Source of the DNA: Nocardia rhizosphaerihabitans
GTDB taxonomy: Bacteria; Actinomycetota; Actinomycetes; Mycobacteriales; Mycobacteriaceae
Direction: 5' to 3'
Assembly (NCBI RefSeq): GCF_014646295.1
Contig: NZ_BMNE01000005.1
Coordinates: 411,743-475,742, forward strand
DNA length: 64,000 nucleotides
Shown here: positions 33,637 through 42,773 of the stretch, piece after piece
How positions within the stretch are numbered: the first letter of the stretch is position 1
Layout: each line of letters begins with the position of its first letter
The notes under the pieces: model-generated
The model's database searches: none
What the model was told of the DNA's origin: nothing
The model's input: the letters and a program-made list of their open reading frames with translations, nothing else
Position numbers and translations under genes: made by a program

Positions 33637-35370
33637 ATGTTGATCACCCTGCTGCGGACCTATCTGGCCCCGTACCGCGCCCAGCTGGCGGGGGTCATCG
33701 TCCTCCAGCTGATCTCGGTCATCGCGATGCTCTACCTGCCCAGCCTCAATGCCGACCTGATCGACAACGGTGTCACCCAGGGCGATATCGGCTACATCTG
33801 GACCACCGGTCTGTGGATGCTCGCGGTCAGCTGTGTGCAGATCGTGGCGTCCTCGGCGTCGGTGTACTTCGGTGCGCAGGCGGCCATGGGCGCCGGCCGG
33901 GACATGCGCGGCGGCGTGCTGCACCGGGTCGAGACGTTCTCGGCCAGGGAGGTCGGCATGTTCGGCGCGCCGTCGCTGATCACCCGCTCGACCAACGACA
34001 TCCAGCAGGTGCAGCTGCTCATCGTCATGTCGGTGACGATTCTGGTGATGGCCCCGATCATGTGCGTCGGCGGCATCATCATGGCGCTGCGCGAAGACCT
34101 CGGGCTGTCCTGGCTGCTGCTCATCGCGGTCCCCGCGCTGGCGCTGGCGATGGGCACGATCGTGGCGCGGATGGTGCCCGGCTTCCGGCAGATGCAGGCG
34201 CGCATCGACGACGTGAACCGGGTGCTGCGCGAGCAGATCACCGGTATCCGCGTGGTGCGGGCGTTCGTGCGGGAACGCCAGGAGATCTGGCGCTTCGGGA
34301 TGGCCAACACCGCGCTCACCGACGCCTCGCTGCGCGTGGGCAAGCTGATGGCGCTGATGTTCCCGACGGTCATGCTGATCAGCAACCTCACCGCCGTCGC
34401 GGTGATCTGGTTCGGCGGGCACCACGTCGACAACGGCACCATGCAGATCGGTTCGCTCACCGCGCTGCTGTCCTACATCATGCAGATCCTGATGGCCGTC
34501 ATGATGGCCTCGTTCCTGGCCATGATGGCGCCGCGCGCCGCGGTCTCGGCCGACCGGATCGGCGGCGTGCTCGAGACCGAGTCCTCGGTCCGGCCGCCGC
34601 GGCTGCCGCAGCCCTTCGCCGGTGACCCCGCCACGGTCGACATGCAGTTCGCCGAATTCGCCTTCCCCGGCGCGGAGAAGCCGGTGCTGCGCGGCATCCG
34701 CTTCCAGGTGGCTCCCGGCACCACCACCGCGATCGTCGGTTCCACCGGCTCCGGCAAGACCACCCTGATCAACCTGATCCCGCGACTGATCGACGTCACC
34801 GACGGCGCGGTCTACGTCGGCGGCACCGATGTCCGCCACCTCGACCTCGAAAGCCTGCGCGGCGGGATCGGCCTGGTGCCGCAGAAGGCGTACCTGTTCT
34901 CCGGCACCATCGCGAGCAACCTGCGTTACGGCAATCCCGACGCCACCGACGAGGAACTGTGGCATGCGCTCGAGGTCGCCCAGGCGGCCGATTTCGTGCG
35001 CGAGATGCCGCGCGGGCTCGATACCCCGGTCGCCCAGGGCGGCACCACGGTGTCCGGTGGTCAGCGGCAGCGCCTGTGCATCGCCCGCGCGCTGGTGCGC
35101 AAGCCGCGCGTCTACCTGTTCGACGATTCCTTCTCCGCGCTCGACGTCGCCACCGACGCCAGGCTGCGCGCCGCGCTGAAGCCCGAGACCGCCGACGCGT
35201 CGGTGATCATCGTCGCCCAGCGGATCGCGACCATTCGCGACGCCGACCAGATCGTCGTCCTCGAGGACGGCGCGATGGCGGGCATCGGCACCCATGAACA
35301 CCTGATGCAGCGGTGTCCCGAGTACCGCGAGATCGTCGAGTCCCAGCTGAGTGTGGAGGAGGCTCGATGA
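33637..35370 (+). CDS. Second ABC exporter, half-transporter A (degenerate-site subunit)
   Basis: 577 aa. Six-helix exporter domain (~15-310) and ATPase domain: Walker A GSTGSGKT, signature VSGGQRQRLCIARA, and Walker B VYLFDDSFSALD with Asp in place of the catalytic Glu. The switch His region reads IIVAQRIAT, with Gln for His, which further marks it as the non-hydrolysing half. ATG overlaps no other gene; TAGCCT lies nine bases upstream. ATGA overlap with its partner. It resembles the Rv1273c/Rv1272c type of pair; substrate unknown. Confidence 0.88.
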   Translation: MLITLLRTYLAPYRAQLAGVIVLQLISVIAMLYLPSLNADLIDNGVTQGDIGYIWTTGLWMLAVSCVQIVASSASVYFGAQAAMGAGRDMRGGVLHRVETFSAREVGMFGAPSLITRSTNDIQQVQLLIVMSVTILVMAPIMCVGGIIMALREDLGLSWLLLIAVPALALAMGTIVARMVPGFRQMQARIDDVNRVLREQITGIRVVRAFVRERQEIWRFGMANTALTDASLRVGKLMALMFPTVMLISNLTAVAVIWFGGHHVDNGTMQIGSLTALLSYIMQILMAVMMASFLAMMAPRAAVSADRIGGVLETESSVRPPRLPQPFAGDPATVDMQFAEFAFPGAEKPVLRGIRFQVAPGTTTAIVGSTGSGKTTLINLIPRLIDVTDGAVYVGGTDVRHLDLESLRGGIGLVPQKAYLFSGTIASNLRYGNPDATDEELWHALEVAQAADFVREMPRGLDTPVAQGGTTVSGGQRQRLCIARALVRKPRVYLFDDSFSALDVATDARLRAALKPETADASVIIVAQRIATIRDADQIVVLEDGAMAGIGTHEHLMQRCPEYREIVESQLSVEEAR

Positions 35371-37274
35371 GGCCAGGTGGACCCGTACCCGGCGCCCCGG
35401 GCACGAAGGCCAAATCGTTCGGTCCGTCGCTGAAGCGCCTGCTGCGCAGGCTCGCGCCGGAACGCGTCGCGGTCGGCACGATCATCGGCCTGGTGATCAC
35501 CTCGGTGGTGCTCAACACGCTGGGCCCCTACCTGCTCGGCAAGGCCACCAACCTGGTCTTCGACGGCTTCGTCGGCAAGCAGCTCGATCCGCGGTTCACC
35601 AAGGACGAGACCATCCAGATGCTGCGCGACCGGGGCGAGAACACCCGCGCCGACATGCTCTCGGCGATGGACGTCATCCCCGGTACCGGCATCGATTTCG
35701 ACGCCGTGGCCCGGGTACTGATGATTGTGCTCGCGCTGTACGTGGCGGCCTCGGTGTTCGGCTGGCTCCAGGGCTACCTGCTCAACATCGTCATCAACCG
35801 GACGGTCAAGCGGCTGCGCGACGAGGTGGAGAACAAGCTGCACCGCCTGCCGCTGCGCTACTTCGACACCTCGCCGCGCGGTGACGTGCTCAGCCGCGTC
35901 ACCAACGACGTCGACAATGTCTCGCAGAGCCTGCAGCAGACGATGAGCCAGCTGCTCGTCTCGCTGTTCACCGTGGTCGGCATCCTGATCATGATGTTCT
36001 GGATCTCGCCGCTGCTGGCGCTGATCGCCCTGCTCACCGTGCCCGCCGCGATCGTGGTCACCGCGCAGATCGCCAAGCGGTCCAAGCCGCACTTCGTCGA
36101 CCAGTGGAAATACACCGGCGCGGTGAACGCCTCGGTCGAGGAGGCCTACACCGGCCACGAGATCATCACCGCGTTCGGCCGCAGCCGCGAGGTCGGCAAG
36201 GAGTTCGACGAGCGCAACCAGAAGCTCTACGACGCCAGCTTCAAGGCGCAGTTCATCTCCGGCCTGATCATGCCCGCGATCATGTTCCTCGGGAACGTGA
36301 ACTTCGTGTTCATCGCGCTGGTCGGCGGCCTGCGGGTGGCGACGGGCAACCTGTCGCTGGGCGAGGTGCAGGCCTTCATCCAGTACTCGCGCCAGTTCAG
36401 CCAGCCGCTCACCCAGATCGGCGCGATGGCCAATCTGCTGCAGTCCGGCGTCGCCTCGGCCGAGCGGATCTTCGAGATCCTCGACGCCGAGGAGCAGAGC
36501 CCCGATCCGCTGGTGGAGAACCAGCGTCCGGTCGATCGCGGCCGGGTCGAATTCGAGGCGGTGTCGTTCGGCTACGAGCCCGAGGTGCCGATCATCGAGC
36601 GGCTGTCGCTGGTCGCCGATCCAGGGCACGTGGTCGCCATCGTCGGCCCGACCGGCGCGGGCAAGACCACCCTGGTCAACCTGCTGATGCGCTTCTACGA
36701 ACTCGACGCCGGCACCATCGCGATCGACGACGTGGACATCACCACCATCACCCGCGACCACCTCCGGTCCCGGATCGGCATGGTGTTGCAGGACACCTGG
36801 CTGTTCAAGGGCACGATCAGGGAGAACATCGCCTACGGCAATCCCAACGCCTCCGAACACGACATCCTCGCCGCCGCCCGCGCCGCCTACGTCGACCGGT
36901 TCGTGCATTCGCTGCCGCACGGCTACGACACGGTGATCGACGAGGAGGGCGGCGGGGTCAGCGCGGGGGAGAAGCAGTTGATCACCATCGCCCGCGCGTT
37001 CCTGGCCAAGCCGTCGATCCTGATCCTGGACGAGGCAACCAGCTCGGTCGACACCCGCACCGAACTGCTGGTCCAGCACGCGACCGCGGCCCTGCGCCGC
37101 GACCGCACCAGCTTCGTGATCGCCCATCGCCTGTCCACCATCCGCGACGCCGACCTCATCGTGGTGATGGAGAAGGGCCGCATCGTCGAGCACGGCACGC
37201 ACGAGCGGCTGCTCGAGGAACGGGGCGCGTACTACCGCCTCTACAACGCGCAGTTCGCGGCGGCGGAGCTGTAG
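35367..37274 (+). CDS. Second ABC exporter, half-transporter B (catalytic subunit)
   Basis: 635 aa from ATG 35367, which has GGAGGAGG upstream and overlaps the partner stop. The membrane domain contains an unusually long loop of ~70 residues after the first helix (LDPRFTKDETIQMLRDRGEN and onward), a trait of one half of these actinobacterial pairs. ATPase: Walker A GPTGAGKT, Walker B ILILDEATSSVD with the catalytic Glu, and His in VIAHRLST. The signature is VSAGEKQ, non-canonical, completing the asymmetric site. tgt follows after 48 bp. Confidence 0.9.
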   Translation: MRPGGPVPGAPGTKAKSFGPSLKRLLRRLAPERVAVGTIIGLVITSVVLNTLGPYLLGKATNLVFDGFVGKQLDPRFTKDETIQMLRDRGENTRADMLSAMDVIPGTGIDFDAVARVLMIVLALYVAASVFGWLQGYLLNIVINRTVKRLRDEVENKLHRLPLRYFDTSPRGDVLSRVTNDVDNVSQSLQQTMSQLLVSLFTVVGILIMMFWISPLLALIALLTVPAAIVVTAQIAKRSKPHFVDQWKYTGAVNASVEEAYTGHEIITAFGRSREVGKEFDERNQKLYDASFKAQFISGLIMPAIMFLGNVNFVFIALVGGLRVATGNLSLGEVQAFIQYSRQFSQPLTQIGAMANLLQSGVASAERIFEILDAEEQSPDPLVENQRPVDRGRVEFEAVSFGYEPEVPIIERLSLVADPGHVVAIVGPTGAGKTTLVNLLMRFYELDAGTIAIDDVDITTITRDHLRSRIGMVLQDTWLFKGTIRENIAYGNPNASEHDILAAARAAYVDRFVHSLPHGYDTVIDEEGGGVSAGEKQLITIARAFLAKPSILILDEATSSVDTRTELLVQHATAALRRDRTSFVIAHRLSTIRDADLIVVMEKGRIVEHGTHERLLEERGAYYRLYNAQFAAAEL

Positions 37275-37322
37275 GAACAGGGTGTCCGGTGCCACGCCGG
37301 GCAGCCCTGGCACGATGGGCTG

Positions 37323-38576
37323 GTGGCCGATCCCAGCGAGTTCTCCTTCACCGTAGGCACCCGTCTCGACGGCGGGCGGCACGGACGTACCGGCGTCATC
37401 GGTACCCCGCACGGGGAGATCGCCACACCCGCCTTCATCCCGGTCGGCACCAAGGCCTCGGTGAAGGCGGTGCTGCCGGAGACGATGAAGGACCTGGGCG
37501 CCCAGGCGCTGCTGGCCAACGCCTACCACCTGTACCTGCAGCCGGGCGCCGACATCGTCGACGATGCCGGTGGCCTCGGCAAGTTCATGAACTGGTCCGG
37601 CCCCACCTTCACCGACAGCGGCGGCTTCCAGGTGATGTCGCTGGGCGTCGGGTTCAAGAAGGTCCTGGCGATGGAGGCCGTCGACATCCGCTCCGACGAG
37701 GTGATCGCCGAGGGCAAGGAACGCCTCGCCACCGTCGACGACGACGGCGTCACCTTCCGCTCGCACCTGGACGGTTCGAAGCACCGCTTCACCCCCGAGG
37801 TGTCGATGGGCATCCAGCATCAGCTCGGCGCCGACATCATGTTCGCCTTCGACGAGCTGACCACGCTGCTGAATACCCGTGGCTACCAGGAGAAATCGCT
37901 CCAGCGCACGCACGAATGGGCGCAGCGCTGCATCGATGAACACGAGAAGCTCACCGGCGATCGCGGTCACCGGCCCTACCAGGCGCTGTTCGCGGTGATC
38001 CAGGGCGCGCAGTACGAGGACCTGCGGCGCAAGGCTTGTCGCGAGCTCGAGGAGATTCGCGGTTCCGGCGGTACGGAATTCGACGGCTACGGCATCGGCG
38101 GCGCGCTGGAGAAGCACAATCTCGGCACCATCGTCGGCTGGTGCTGCGACGAACTGCCCGAGCACAAGCCGCGCCACATGCTCGGCATCAGCGAACCCGA
38201 GGACATGTTCGTCGCCATCGAGAACGGCGCCGACACCTTCGACTGCGTCAACCCGTCCCGGGTGGCGCGCAATGCGGCGATCTACGTCGACGAGGGCCGG
38301 TTCAACATCAACACCAGCCGCTTCCGCCGCGATTTCACTCCCATCGACGAGAACTGCGACTGCTACACCTGCGCGCACTACACCCGCGCGTACCTGCATC
38401 ACCTGTTCAAGGCCAAGGAGATGCTCTCGGCCACCCTCTGCACGATCCACAACGAGCGGTTCACCGTGCGGCTGGTCGACCGAATCCGCGCGAGCATCGA
38501 GGGCGGCTACTTCGACGAGTTCAAGGCCGAGTTCCTGGGGCAGTGGAAGGGCCGGGTCAAAGCACCGGGCGCCTGA
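37323..38576 (+). CDS. tgt: tRNA-guanine transglycosylase (queuosine pathway)
   Basis: 417 aa. Exchanges G34 of GUN-anticodon tRNAs for queuine or preQ1. Visible are the substrate-binding DSGGFQVMSLG, a catalytic-region Asp in FAFDELTT, GGALEKH, and the zinc site CDCYTCAHYTRAYLHHLF (three Cys plus His). GTG start at 37323; no ribosome site. Downstream and convergent is a queuosine-precursor transporter, and gluQ lies 2.4 kb further, so the salvage and use of queuosine cluster here. A palindromic ~150-bp element occupies the 3' intergenic space. Confidence 0.94.
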   Translation: MADPSEFSFTVGTRLDGGRHGRTGVIGTPHGEIATPAFIPVGTKASVKAVLPETMKDLGAQALLANAYHLYLQPGADIVDDAGGLGKFMNWSGPTFTDSGGFQVMSLGVGFKKVLAMEAVDIRSDEVIAEGKERLATVDDDGVTFRSHLDGSKHRFTPEVSMGIQHQLGADIMFAFDELTTLLNTRGYQEKSLQRTHEWAQRCIDEHEKLTGDRGHRPYQALFAVIQGAQYEDLRRKACRELEEIRGSGGTEFDGYGIGGALEKHNLGTIVGWCCDELPEHKPRHMLGISEPEDMFVAIENGADTFDCVNPSRVARNAAIYVDEGRFNINTSRFRRDFTPIDENCDCYTCAHYTRAYLHHLFKAKEMLSATLCTIHNERFTVRLVDRIRASIEGGYFDEFKAEFLGQWKGRVKAPGA

Positions 38577-38590
38577 TCCCAGCCCGCACG

Positions 38591-38740
38591 CCCGACCCCT
38601 AGGGAGGGCAGGCCGACGCAGTCGGCCGTCGCGGCCGTCCCGCCGGTCAGGTGCCGTTGCGTAGGCGACGAAGGAGCAAGCAACGGTGCCTGACCGGCGG
38701 GACACAAGGGGCCGCGACCTCGAGCGCGCCAGCGCTCCAA
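38591..38740. repeat. Palindromic ~150-bp element, copy A
   Basis: The core is a hairpin with 24-nt arms (38637-38660 and 38680-38703, two mismatches) and a 19-nt loop. The whole ~150 bp recurs in reverse orientation at 50729-50882, by eye at about 90% identity. It fills the gap between the convergent tgt and transporter genes and touches the transporter's TAA. It could act as a bidirectional terminator; the shared flanks beyond the hairpin suggest a dispersed, MITE-like repeat. Short open frames across it are not genes. Confidence 0.85.
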
Positions 38741-39514
38741 TTAATCGTGCAGTGCGTCGACCTTCGCCGGGGCGTAGGTCGGTTCGGTCTTCTTGAGGAA
38801 CGCGATCACGCGGTAGGTGATCGGCATGACGATGATCTCGACCAGCGTCTTCCACAGGAAGCCGACGATCACGTAGTTGACGAACGACTGCCAGCTGTCG
38901 ATACCGATGGCGGTGGCGGCGATCGAGCAGAAGATCAGCGTGTCGGCGAACTCGCCGACCACCGTTGACCCGAGCAGCCGGGCCCACAGATGTTTCTCCT
39001 TGGTGCGTTCCTTGATCAGCACCAGGGTGGCCGAGTTCAGCAGCTGCCCGACGAAATAGCCGGCCAGGCCGGCGAGCACCAGCTGCGGCGTGGTGCCGAT
39101 GACAGTGCGGAACGCCTCCTGGTTCTCGTAGAAGCCCGCGGCGGGTAGCCGGATCGCGATCGCGAAGGCGCCGACGGTCAGCAGCAGCGCGGCGAAACCG
39201 GTGTAGATGGCGTGGCGGGTGGCACGGAAGCCGTACACCTCGCTGAGCACGTCACCGAGGATGTAGGCGAGCGGGAAGAGGAAGAAGGCGCCGTCGGTCG
39301 CGATCGGCAGGATCTGCAGCGGGCCCAGCATCACCGACTTGTCGGCGAAGAACTCGACGCCCTTGGTGGCGCAGATGTTGGAGATGATCAGCGTCGCCGT
39401 GAACAGGGCGACAATTACCGGGTAGAACCCCCGCGCAACCTGGGCGAACGCCGCGTGGTCCGGCGCGGGGCGCCCAGATTCGGCAGGTTGGTCGAGCGTG
39501 TTTGCATCAGTCAC
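38741..39514 (-). CDS. yhhQ: Queuosine precursor transporter (YhhQ family)
   Basis: 257 aa from GTG 39514. Membrane protein with about six to seven helices, importing queuine or preQ1/preQ0. Family blocks: IISNICATKGVEF in the first helix region, LAYILGDVLSEVYGF, and FVGQLLNSATLVLIKERT. An open frame runs 21 codons upstream without hydrophobic or conserved content. It is convergent with tgt, whose substrate it would supply. Copy A of the palindromic repeat begins at its stop codon. Confidence 0.9.
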   Translation of the reverse strand: MTDANTLDQPAESGRPAPDHAAFAQVARGFYPVIVALFTATLIISNICATKGVEFFADKSVMLGPLQILPIATDGAFFLFPLAYILGDVLSEVYGFRATRHAIYTGFAALLLTVGAFAIAIRLPAAGFYENQEAFRTVIGTTPQLVLAGLAGYFVGQLLNSATLVLIKERTKEKHLWARLLGSTVVGEFADTLIFCSIAATAIGIDSWQSFVNYVIVGFLWKTLVEIIVMPITYRVIAFLKKTEPTYAPAKVDALHD

Positions 39515-39576
39515 GGCTTCTATCCAACCAAGGTCGGGGTGCCTCACGGGCGCGGGTTGTGGAATAGGCTGTACCA

Positions 39577-40137
39577 ATGACGAATCCCGGCGATTCCGAC
39601 GAATGGTGGAAGCAGTACGGCGGCTCCGGCGTGTCGCCGGAGTCCGGCGCGCCGGGTTCGGTGCCGCAGTACCCGCAGCAGCAGCCGTCGCAGCCTTCGA
39701 ACTACCCGTCGACGCCGCAGTACCCGCAGCAGCCCGGCCAGCCGCCGTCGCAGCCGCAGTACCCCAACTACCAGCAGCCCTCCGCGCCGCAGTACCCGCA
39801 GCCGCAGCAGCCGCCCGCCTACGGCGGCTACCCGGCCGGGGGCGGATACCAGCCGTACGGCGGATTCCCGCCGCCGCAGGGCACCAACGGCCTGGCGATC
39901 GGCGCGCTGGTCTCCTCGCTGGTCGGCTTGTGCACCTGCATCGGTTCGATCGTCGGCATCGTGCTCGGCATCATGGCGCTCAACCAGATCAAGGAGCGCG
40001 GCGGTGAAGGCCGCGGTATGGCGCTGGCGGGCATCTGGATCGGCGCGATCACCATCGTGCTCGGCATCCTCTACTTCGTGTTCGTCTTCGTCCTCGGCAT
40101 GTCGGGCGCTTTCGATTCGTCCACGTCCACATACTGA
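39577..40137 (+). CDS. DUF4190 membrane protein with Pro/Gln-rich N-terminus
   Basis: 186 aa. Residues ~25-100 are a disordered tract of (P/S)QYPQQP-type repeats. Two membrane helices follow (~103-130 and 148-175), the first with GLAIGALVSSLVGLCTCIGS, separated by the short conserved ALNQIKERGGEGRGMALAG: the DUF4190 pattern. ATG has TAGGCT six bases upstream and no ribosome site (leaderless). It is divergent from yhhQ. The function of the family is unknown; a similar design is seen in the next gene. Confidence 0.82.
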   Translation: MTNPGDSDEWWKQYGGSGVSPESGAPGSVPQYPQQQPSQPSNYPSTPQYPQQPGQPPSQPQYPNYQQPSAPQYPQPQQPPAYGGYPAGGGYQPYGGFPPPQGTNGLAIGALVSSLVGLCTCIGSIVGIVLGIMALNQIKERGGEGRGMALAGIWIGAITIVLGILYFVFVFVLGMSGAFDSSTSTY

Positions 40138-40155
40138 CCCGGCAAACGAACGAAC

Positions 40156-40194
40156 AGGGGCGCTTCCGAACTCGGAAGCGCCCCTGACGTTTTC
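40156..40194. terminator. Intrinsic terminator, 13-bp stem
   Basis: AGGGGCGCTTCCG (40156-40168), loop AACT, CGGAAGCGCCCCT (40173-40185), then GACGTTTTCG. It lies between convergent genes. Confidence 0.88.
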
Positions 40195-40206
40195 GTCAGC
40201 TGAGAA

Positions 40207-40890
40207 TCAGCCCTTGACGACCTGCGTGCCGCCGGCGAACTTGTCGTGCCAGCCCTGCTTGTTCGGGTCCTGCGCGATGGTGACCATGATGTAGATGGTC
40301 AGGCCGAGTCCGATCAGCGAACCGATGCACGGGATCGCGCTGACGCCGGTGAACAGGTTGCGCTTGAGCGACTGCTCGGGGGTCAGCTTCGGCGCACCAC
40401 CGGGTGCGACAACGCGCAGGCCGAGCATCTTCTTGCCCAGCGTCGTGCCCTGGCTGACCTCCATGCCGACGAAGTAGCCGTACACCGCCAGCGACAGGAT
40501 CGCGGAGGTGATGATCTGGCCACCGGTGCCGCCACCGACGACGAGCCCGAGAACGATCGACAGCGGGATGCCGATGATCAGGTTGTCGATGATGCGCGCG
40601 CCGATCCGGATGCCGAGGTCGGCAGCCTGCGTGCCGCCATAAGCCTGCTGGCCGTACGGATCCTGGCCGTAGGGCTGCTGGCCGTACTGGTCCTGCGGGT
40701 AGGCGGGCTGTTGCTGCTGGCCGTACGGGTCCTGGTTGTAGCCGGGCTGGGGCTGCCCATAGGGCTGCTGCTGCCCGTATCCCGGCTGCTGGCCGTAACC
40801 CGGCTGCTGCTGGCCGTAAGGGTCCTGGCCGTAGCCGCCGGGCTGACCGCCCTGCGGGTACTGGTTGGGGTCGTAACCACCGCTGGTCAT
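40207..40890 (-). CDS. RDD family membrane protein with Gln/Gly/Tyr-rich N-terminus
   Basis: 227 aa. The first ~85 residues are repeats of (Q/D)PYGQQQ and GYGQ type. The RDD domain follows with GIRIGARIIDNLIIGIPL (R-x-x-D motif), three membrane helices, and GTTLGKKMLGLRVV between helices two and three, as usual for RDD proteins. The role of the family (possibly ion transport) is not settled. The disordered, Tyr-rich tract parallels its convergent neighbour and the peptidase at 56558. Confidence 0.85.
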   Translation of the reverse strand: MTSGGYDPNQYPQGGQPGGYGQDPYGQQQPGYGQQPGYGQQQPYGQPQPGYNQDPYGQQQQPAYPQDQYGQQPYGQDPYGQQAYGGTQAADLGIRIGARIIDNLIIGIPLSIVLGLVVGGGTGGQIITSAILSLAVYGYFVGMEVSQGTTLGKKMLGLRVVAPGGAPKLTPEQSLKRNLFTGVSAIPCIGSLIGLGLTIYIMVTIAQDPNKQGWHDKFAGGTQVVKG

Positions 40891-40932
40891 AATTCGTCCT
40901 CGTCGTGATCAGTAGATCGGTCGCTGCGTACG

Positions 40933-41859
40933 TTACGGACATCCCTCTGGTCGGAACAACCCGATGGACTCGAGTATCCATGGTTTTTTCGGTACGCGCG
41001 TTGCGTCGAAAACTTCGCGGAGCTCTGCTGTTGTCCGTGCGGTGTAGCCGAGTGAATCCGCGATCGCCGCCACCACGTCCTCGGGCGTGTTGCCCAGCGC
41101 GCGTTGATCCGAAAGGCTCACGGCGCCGTCGCGTTTGGCCAGCCGCTTGCCCTCCTGATTGAGCACAAGCGGCACGTGTGCGTAGGCAGGCGCGGCCAGA
41201 CCGAGCAGCCCGGCGAGATAGGCCTGGCGCGGTGTCGACGGCAGCAGGTCGTCACCGCGGACCACCTGGTCGACGCCCTGGGCCGCATCGTCGACGACAA
41301 CGGCCAGGTTGTAGGCGGGGATGCCGTCGCCGCGGCGCAGCACCAAATCATCGACGGCGCCGAGATATCGGCCGTGCAGGAGATCGGCGATCGCGAAGTC
41401 GTCGACATCGGCGCGCAATCGCACTGCGGCGGGCCGTCCTTCGGCGCGCCGGGCCGCGCGCTGCGCGTCGCTGAGGTGACGGCAGGTGCCGGGGTAGGCG
41501 CCCATCGGTCCGTGCGGTGCCGACGCGGCCTTCTGGATTTCGCGTCTGGTGCAGAAACATTCATAGGTGCGGCCCGCCGCGGTGAGTTCGGCGATCGCCG
41601 CGTCGTAGAAAGGCAGCCGTTCGGACTGACGCACCACGGGGCCGTCCCAGTCGATGCCGATGGCGGCGAGATCGTCGAGCTGGCGTTCGGCGGCGCCGGG
41701 GCGGACCCGGTCGAGGTCGTCGATGCGGAGCAGGAACGCGCGTCCGGTCGTGCGGGCGAACAGCCAGGCCAGGATCGCGGTGCGCAGATTGCCCAGGTGC
41801 AGTTCACCCGACGGGCTCGGGGCATACCGGCCTGCGCCGGTGGGAGGGCTGGTTGGCAC
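40933..41859 (-). CDS. gluQ: Glutamyl-queuosine tRNA(Asp) synthetase
   Basis: 308 aa. A GluRS paralogue lacking the anticodon-binding domain that attaches glutamate to queuosine 34 of tRNA-Asp. HIGH-like HLGN in APSPSGELHLGNLRTA, KMSKS-like KRLAKRDGA, and Cys-rich zinc loop CFCTRREI...YPGTCRH. The size (~300) fits GluQ-RS rather than full GluRS. GTG 41859 is preferred to TTG one codon upstream because TAAGCT lies exactly six bases before it (leaderless). With tgt and yhhQ nearby it implies that Q-modified tRNA is made. Confidence 0.92.
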   Translation of the reverse strand: MPTSPPTGAGRYAPSPSGELHLGNLRTAILAWLFARTTGRAFLLRIDDLDRVRPGAAERQLDDLAAIGIDWDGPVVRQSERLPFYDAAIAELTAAGRTYECFCTRREIQKAASAPHGPMGAYPGTCRHLSDAQRAARRAEGRPAAVRLRADVDDFAIADLLHGRYLGAVDDLVLRRGDGIPAYNLAVVVDDAAQGVDQVVRGDDLLPSTPRQAYLAGLLGLAAPAYAHVPLVLNQEGKRLAKRDGAVSLSDQRALGNTPEDVVAAIADSLGYTARTTAELREVFDATRVPKKPWILESIGLFRPEGCP

Positions 41860-41868
41860 CAAGCCAGC

Positions 41869-42369
41869 TTAGGCGTGCTCTCGACGCAGCCGCGGTCGCA
41901 GCTCTTCCTCGGGGATGGTGGTCCCCGCGTCCAGTGCGGCCAGCAGCTCGGCCGCGTGCGCGATGAGCCCGGCGCGGTCCACCTCGTGCTGCTGGGCATT
42001 CGCCGGGTAGGAGCCGAGCCGATCGCTCGCGCGGCGCAGAAGAGTACCCGCGCCCTTGGCGTTTCCACGCTGGATGTGGGTGATGCCGACGGCGTATTGC
42101 GCCAGGCCCTGCCAGAGCATCCGCTCGGCTACCGGCCCGTTCTTCCACGCCGCCTCCAATACCTCGTGGGCATTGAATGCCAAACCGTCGTCCAGCAGTT
42201 GCTGAGCGAAGGTGAGAGTTTGCTGGGGCGCGAGCTCGAGGTCGTCCGGAATTCGGGCGACTCCGGCACTGCCGGGCGGCAGCGGTCTGCCGAGTCGGTC
42301 CCTTGGGCGGTCGTTACGGGCACGACCTGCGGCGTCGCGGTCACGGGAGATCATTCCCCCATGATCCAC
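41869..42369 (-). CDS. DUF309 family protein
   Basis: 166 aa. Helical DUF309 domain with the signature FNAHEVLEAAWKNGP and WQGLAQYAVGITHIQRGNAKGA, family function unknown. The first ~45 residues are Arg/Asp-rich and not conserved in type. GTG 42369 follows AAGGCAGG; ATG 42354 is an alternative with weak support. It lies just upstream of gluQ, whose -10 hexamer overlaps this gene's stop codon. Confidence 0.82.
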   Translation of the reverse strand: MDHGGMISRDRDAAGRARNDRPRDRLGRPLPPGSAGVARIPDDLELAPQQTLTFAQQLLDDGLAFNAHEVLEAAWKNGPVAERMLWQGLAQYAVGITHIQRGNAKGAGTLLRRASDRLGSYPANAQQHEVDRAGLIAHAAELLAALDAGTTIPEEELRPRLRREHA

Positions 42370-42773
42370 GCCTGCCTTCGATGGTGCGCATGGGACCGAT
42401 GGGGCCGCGGAGAAATTGACGTATCACGGACTAATCACATGGAAGTAATGGTTGATGTGTCAGCCGGATACGGAATGGGTCCGCGCGTCCGGCAATGCTC
42501 CCGCAAACGTGAAGCTTCGCAAGCTTGGCAAACCCATATGAGAAAGCAAATTCTCATCCGCAAACTTGCGGAAGACCTGCTAGTGTTTCTTCCGCGGGGG
42601 CAGCCCCCGGAGGCGGAAACGCCTCGATGCGCTGGTTCGTGCCGGTCGGTTGCGCGCGCCGTGTGGCAGTGCTCTATGTGCCACGAAGTAACTCGTCGAT
42701 CGCGCCGGATATCGGAATGTTGCAACGATTCCTGGAGTAATCCCGTTCTCGATCATGCAAAGGAGTAAGTGCC
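42370..42773. other. 404-bp AT-richer intergenic regulatory region upstream of the DUF397 gene
   Basis: No convincing gene. Base composition is lower in GC than the neighbours. It holds a perfect palindrome CCGCAAACTTGCGG (42558-42571), paired AAGCTT sites in GAAGCTTCGCAAGCTTGG just upstream, and AGAAAGCAAATTCTC. A 71-codon open frame (42525-42740) has no ribosome site and an unlikely composition. This probably holds the promoter and operator of the DUF397 gene. Confidence 0.5.

Noticed and set aside
38507..38740. Short ORF beginning MERWRARGRGPLCPAG on the minus strand
   Set aside because: Translation of the palindromic repeat; the same peptide-like string arises from the other copy at ~50730-50880, so it marks the repeat and not a gene.
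35112..38987. 1291-codon minus-strand open frame opposite the ABC and tgt genes
   Set aside because: Antisense shadow of well-supported genes with no ribosome site or domain; runs through the palindromic repeat.
42525..42740. 71-codon frame upstream of the DUF397 gene
   Set aside because: No ribosome site or recognisable sequence, and it crosses the palindrome; more likely a regulatory region.
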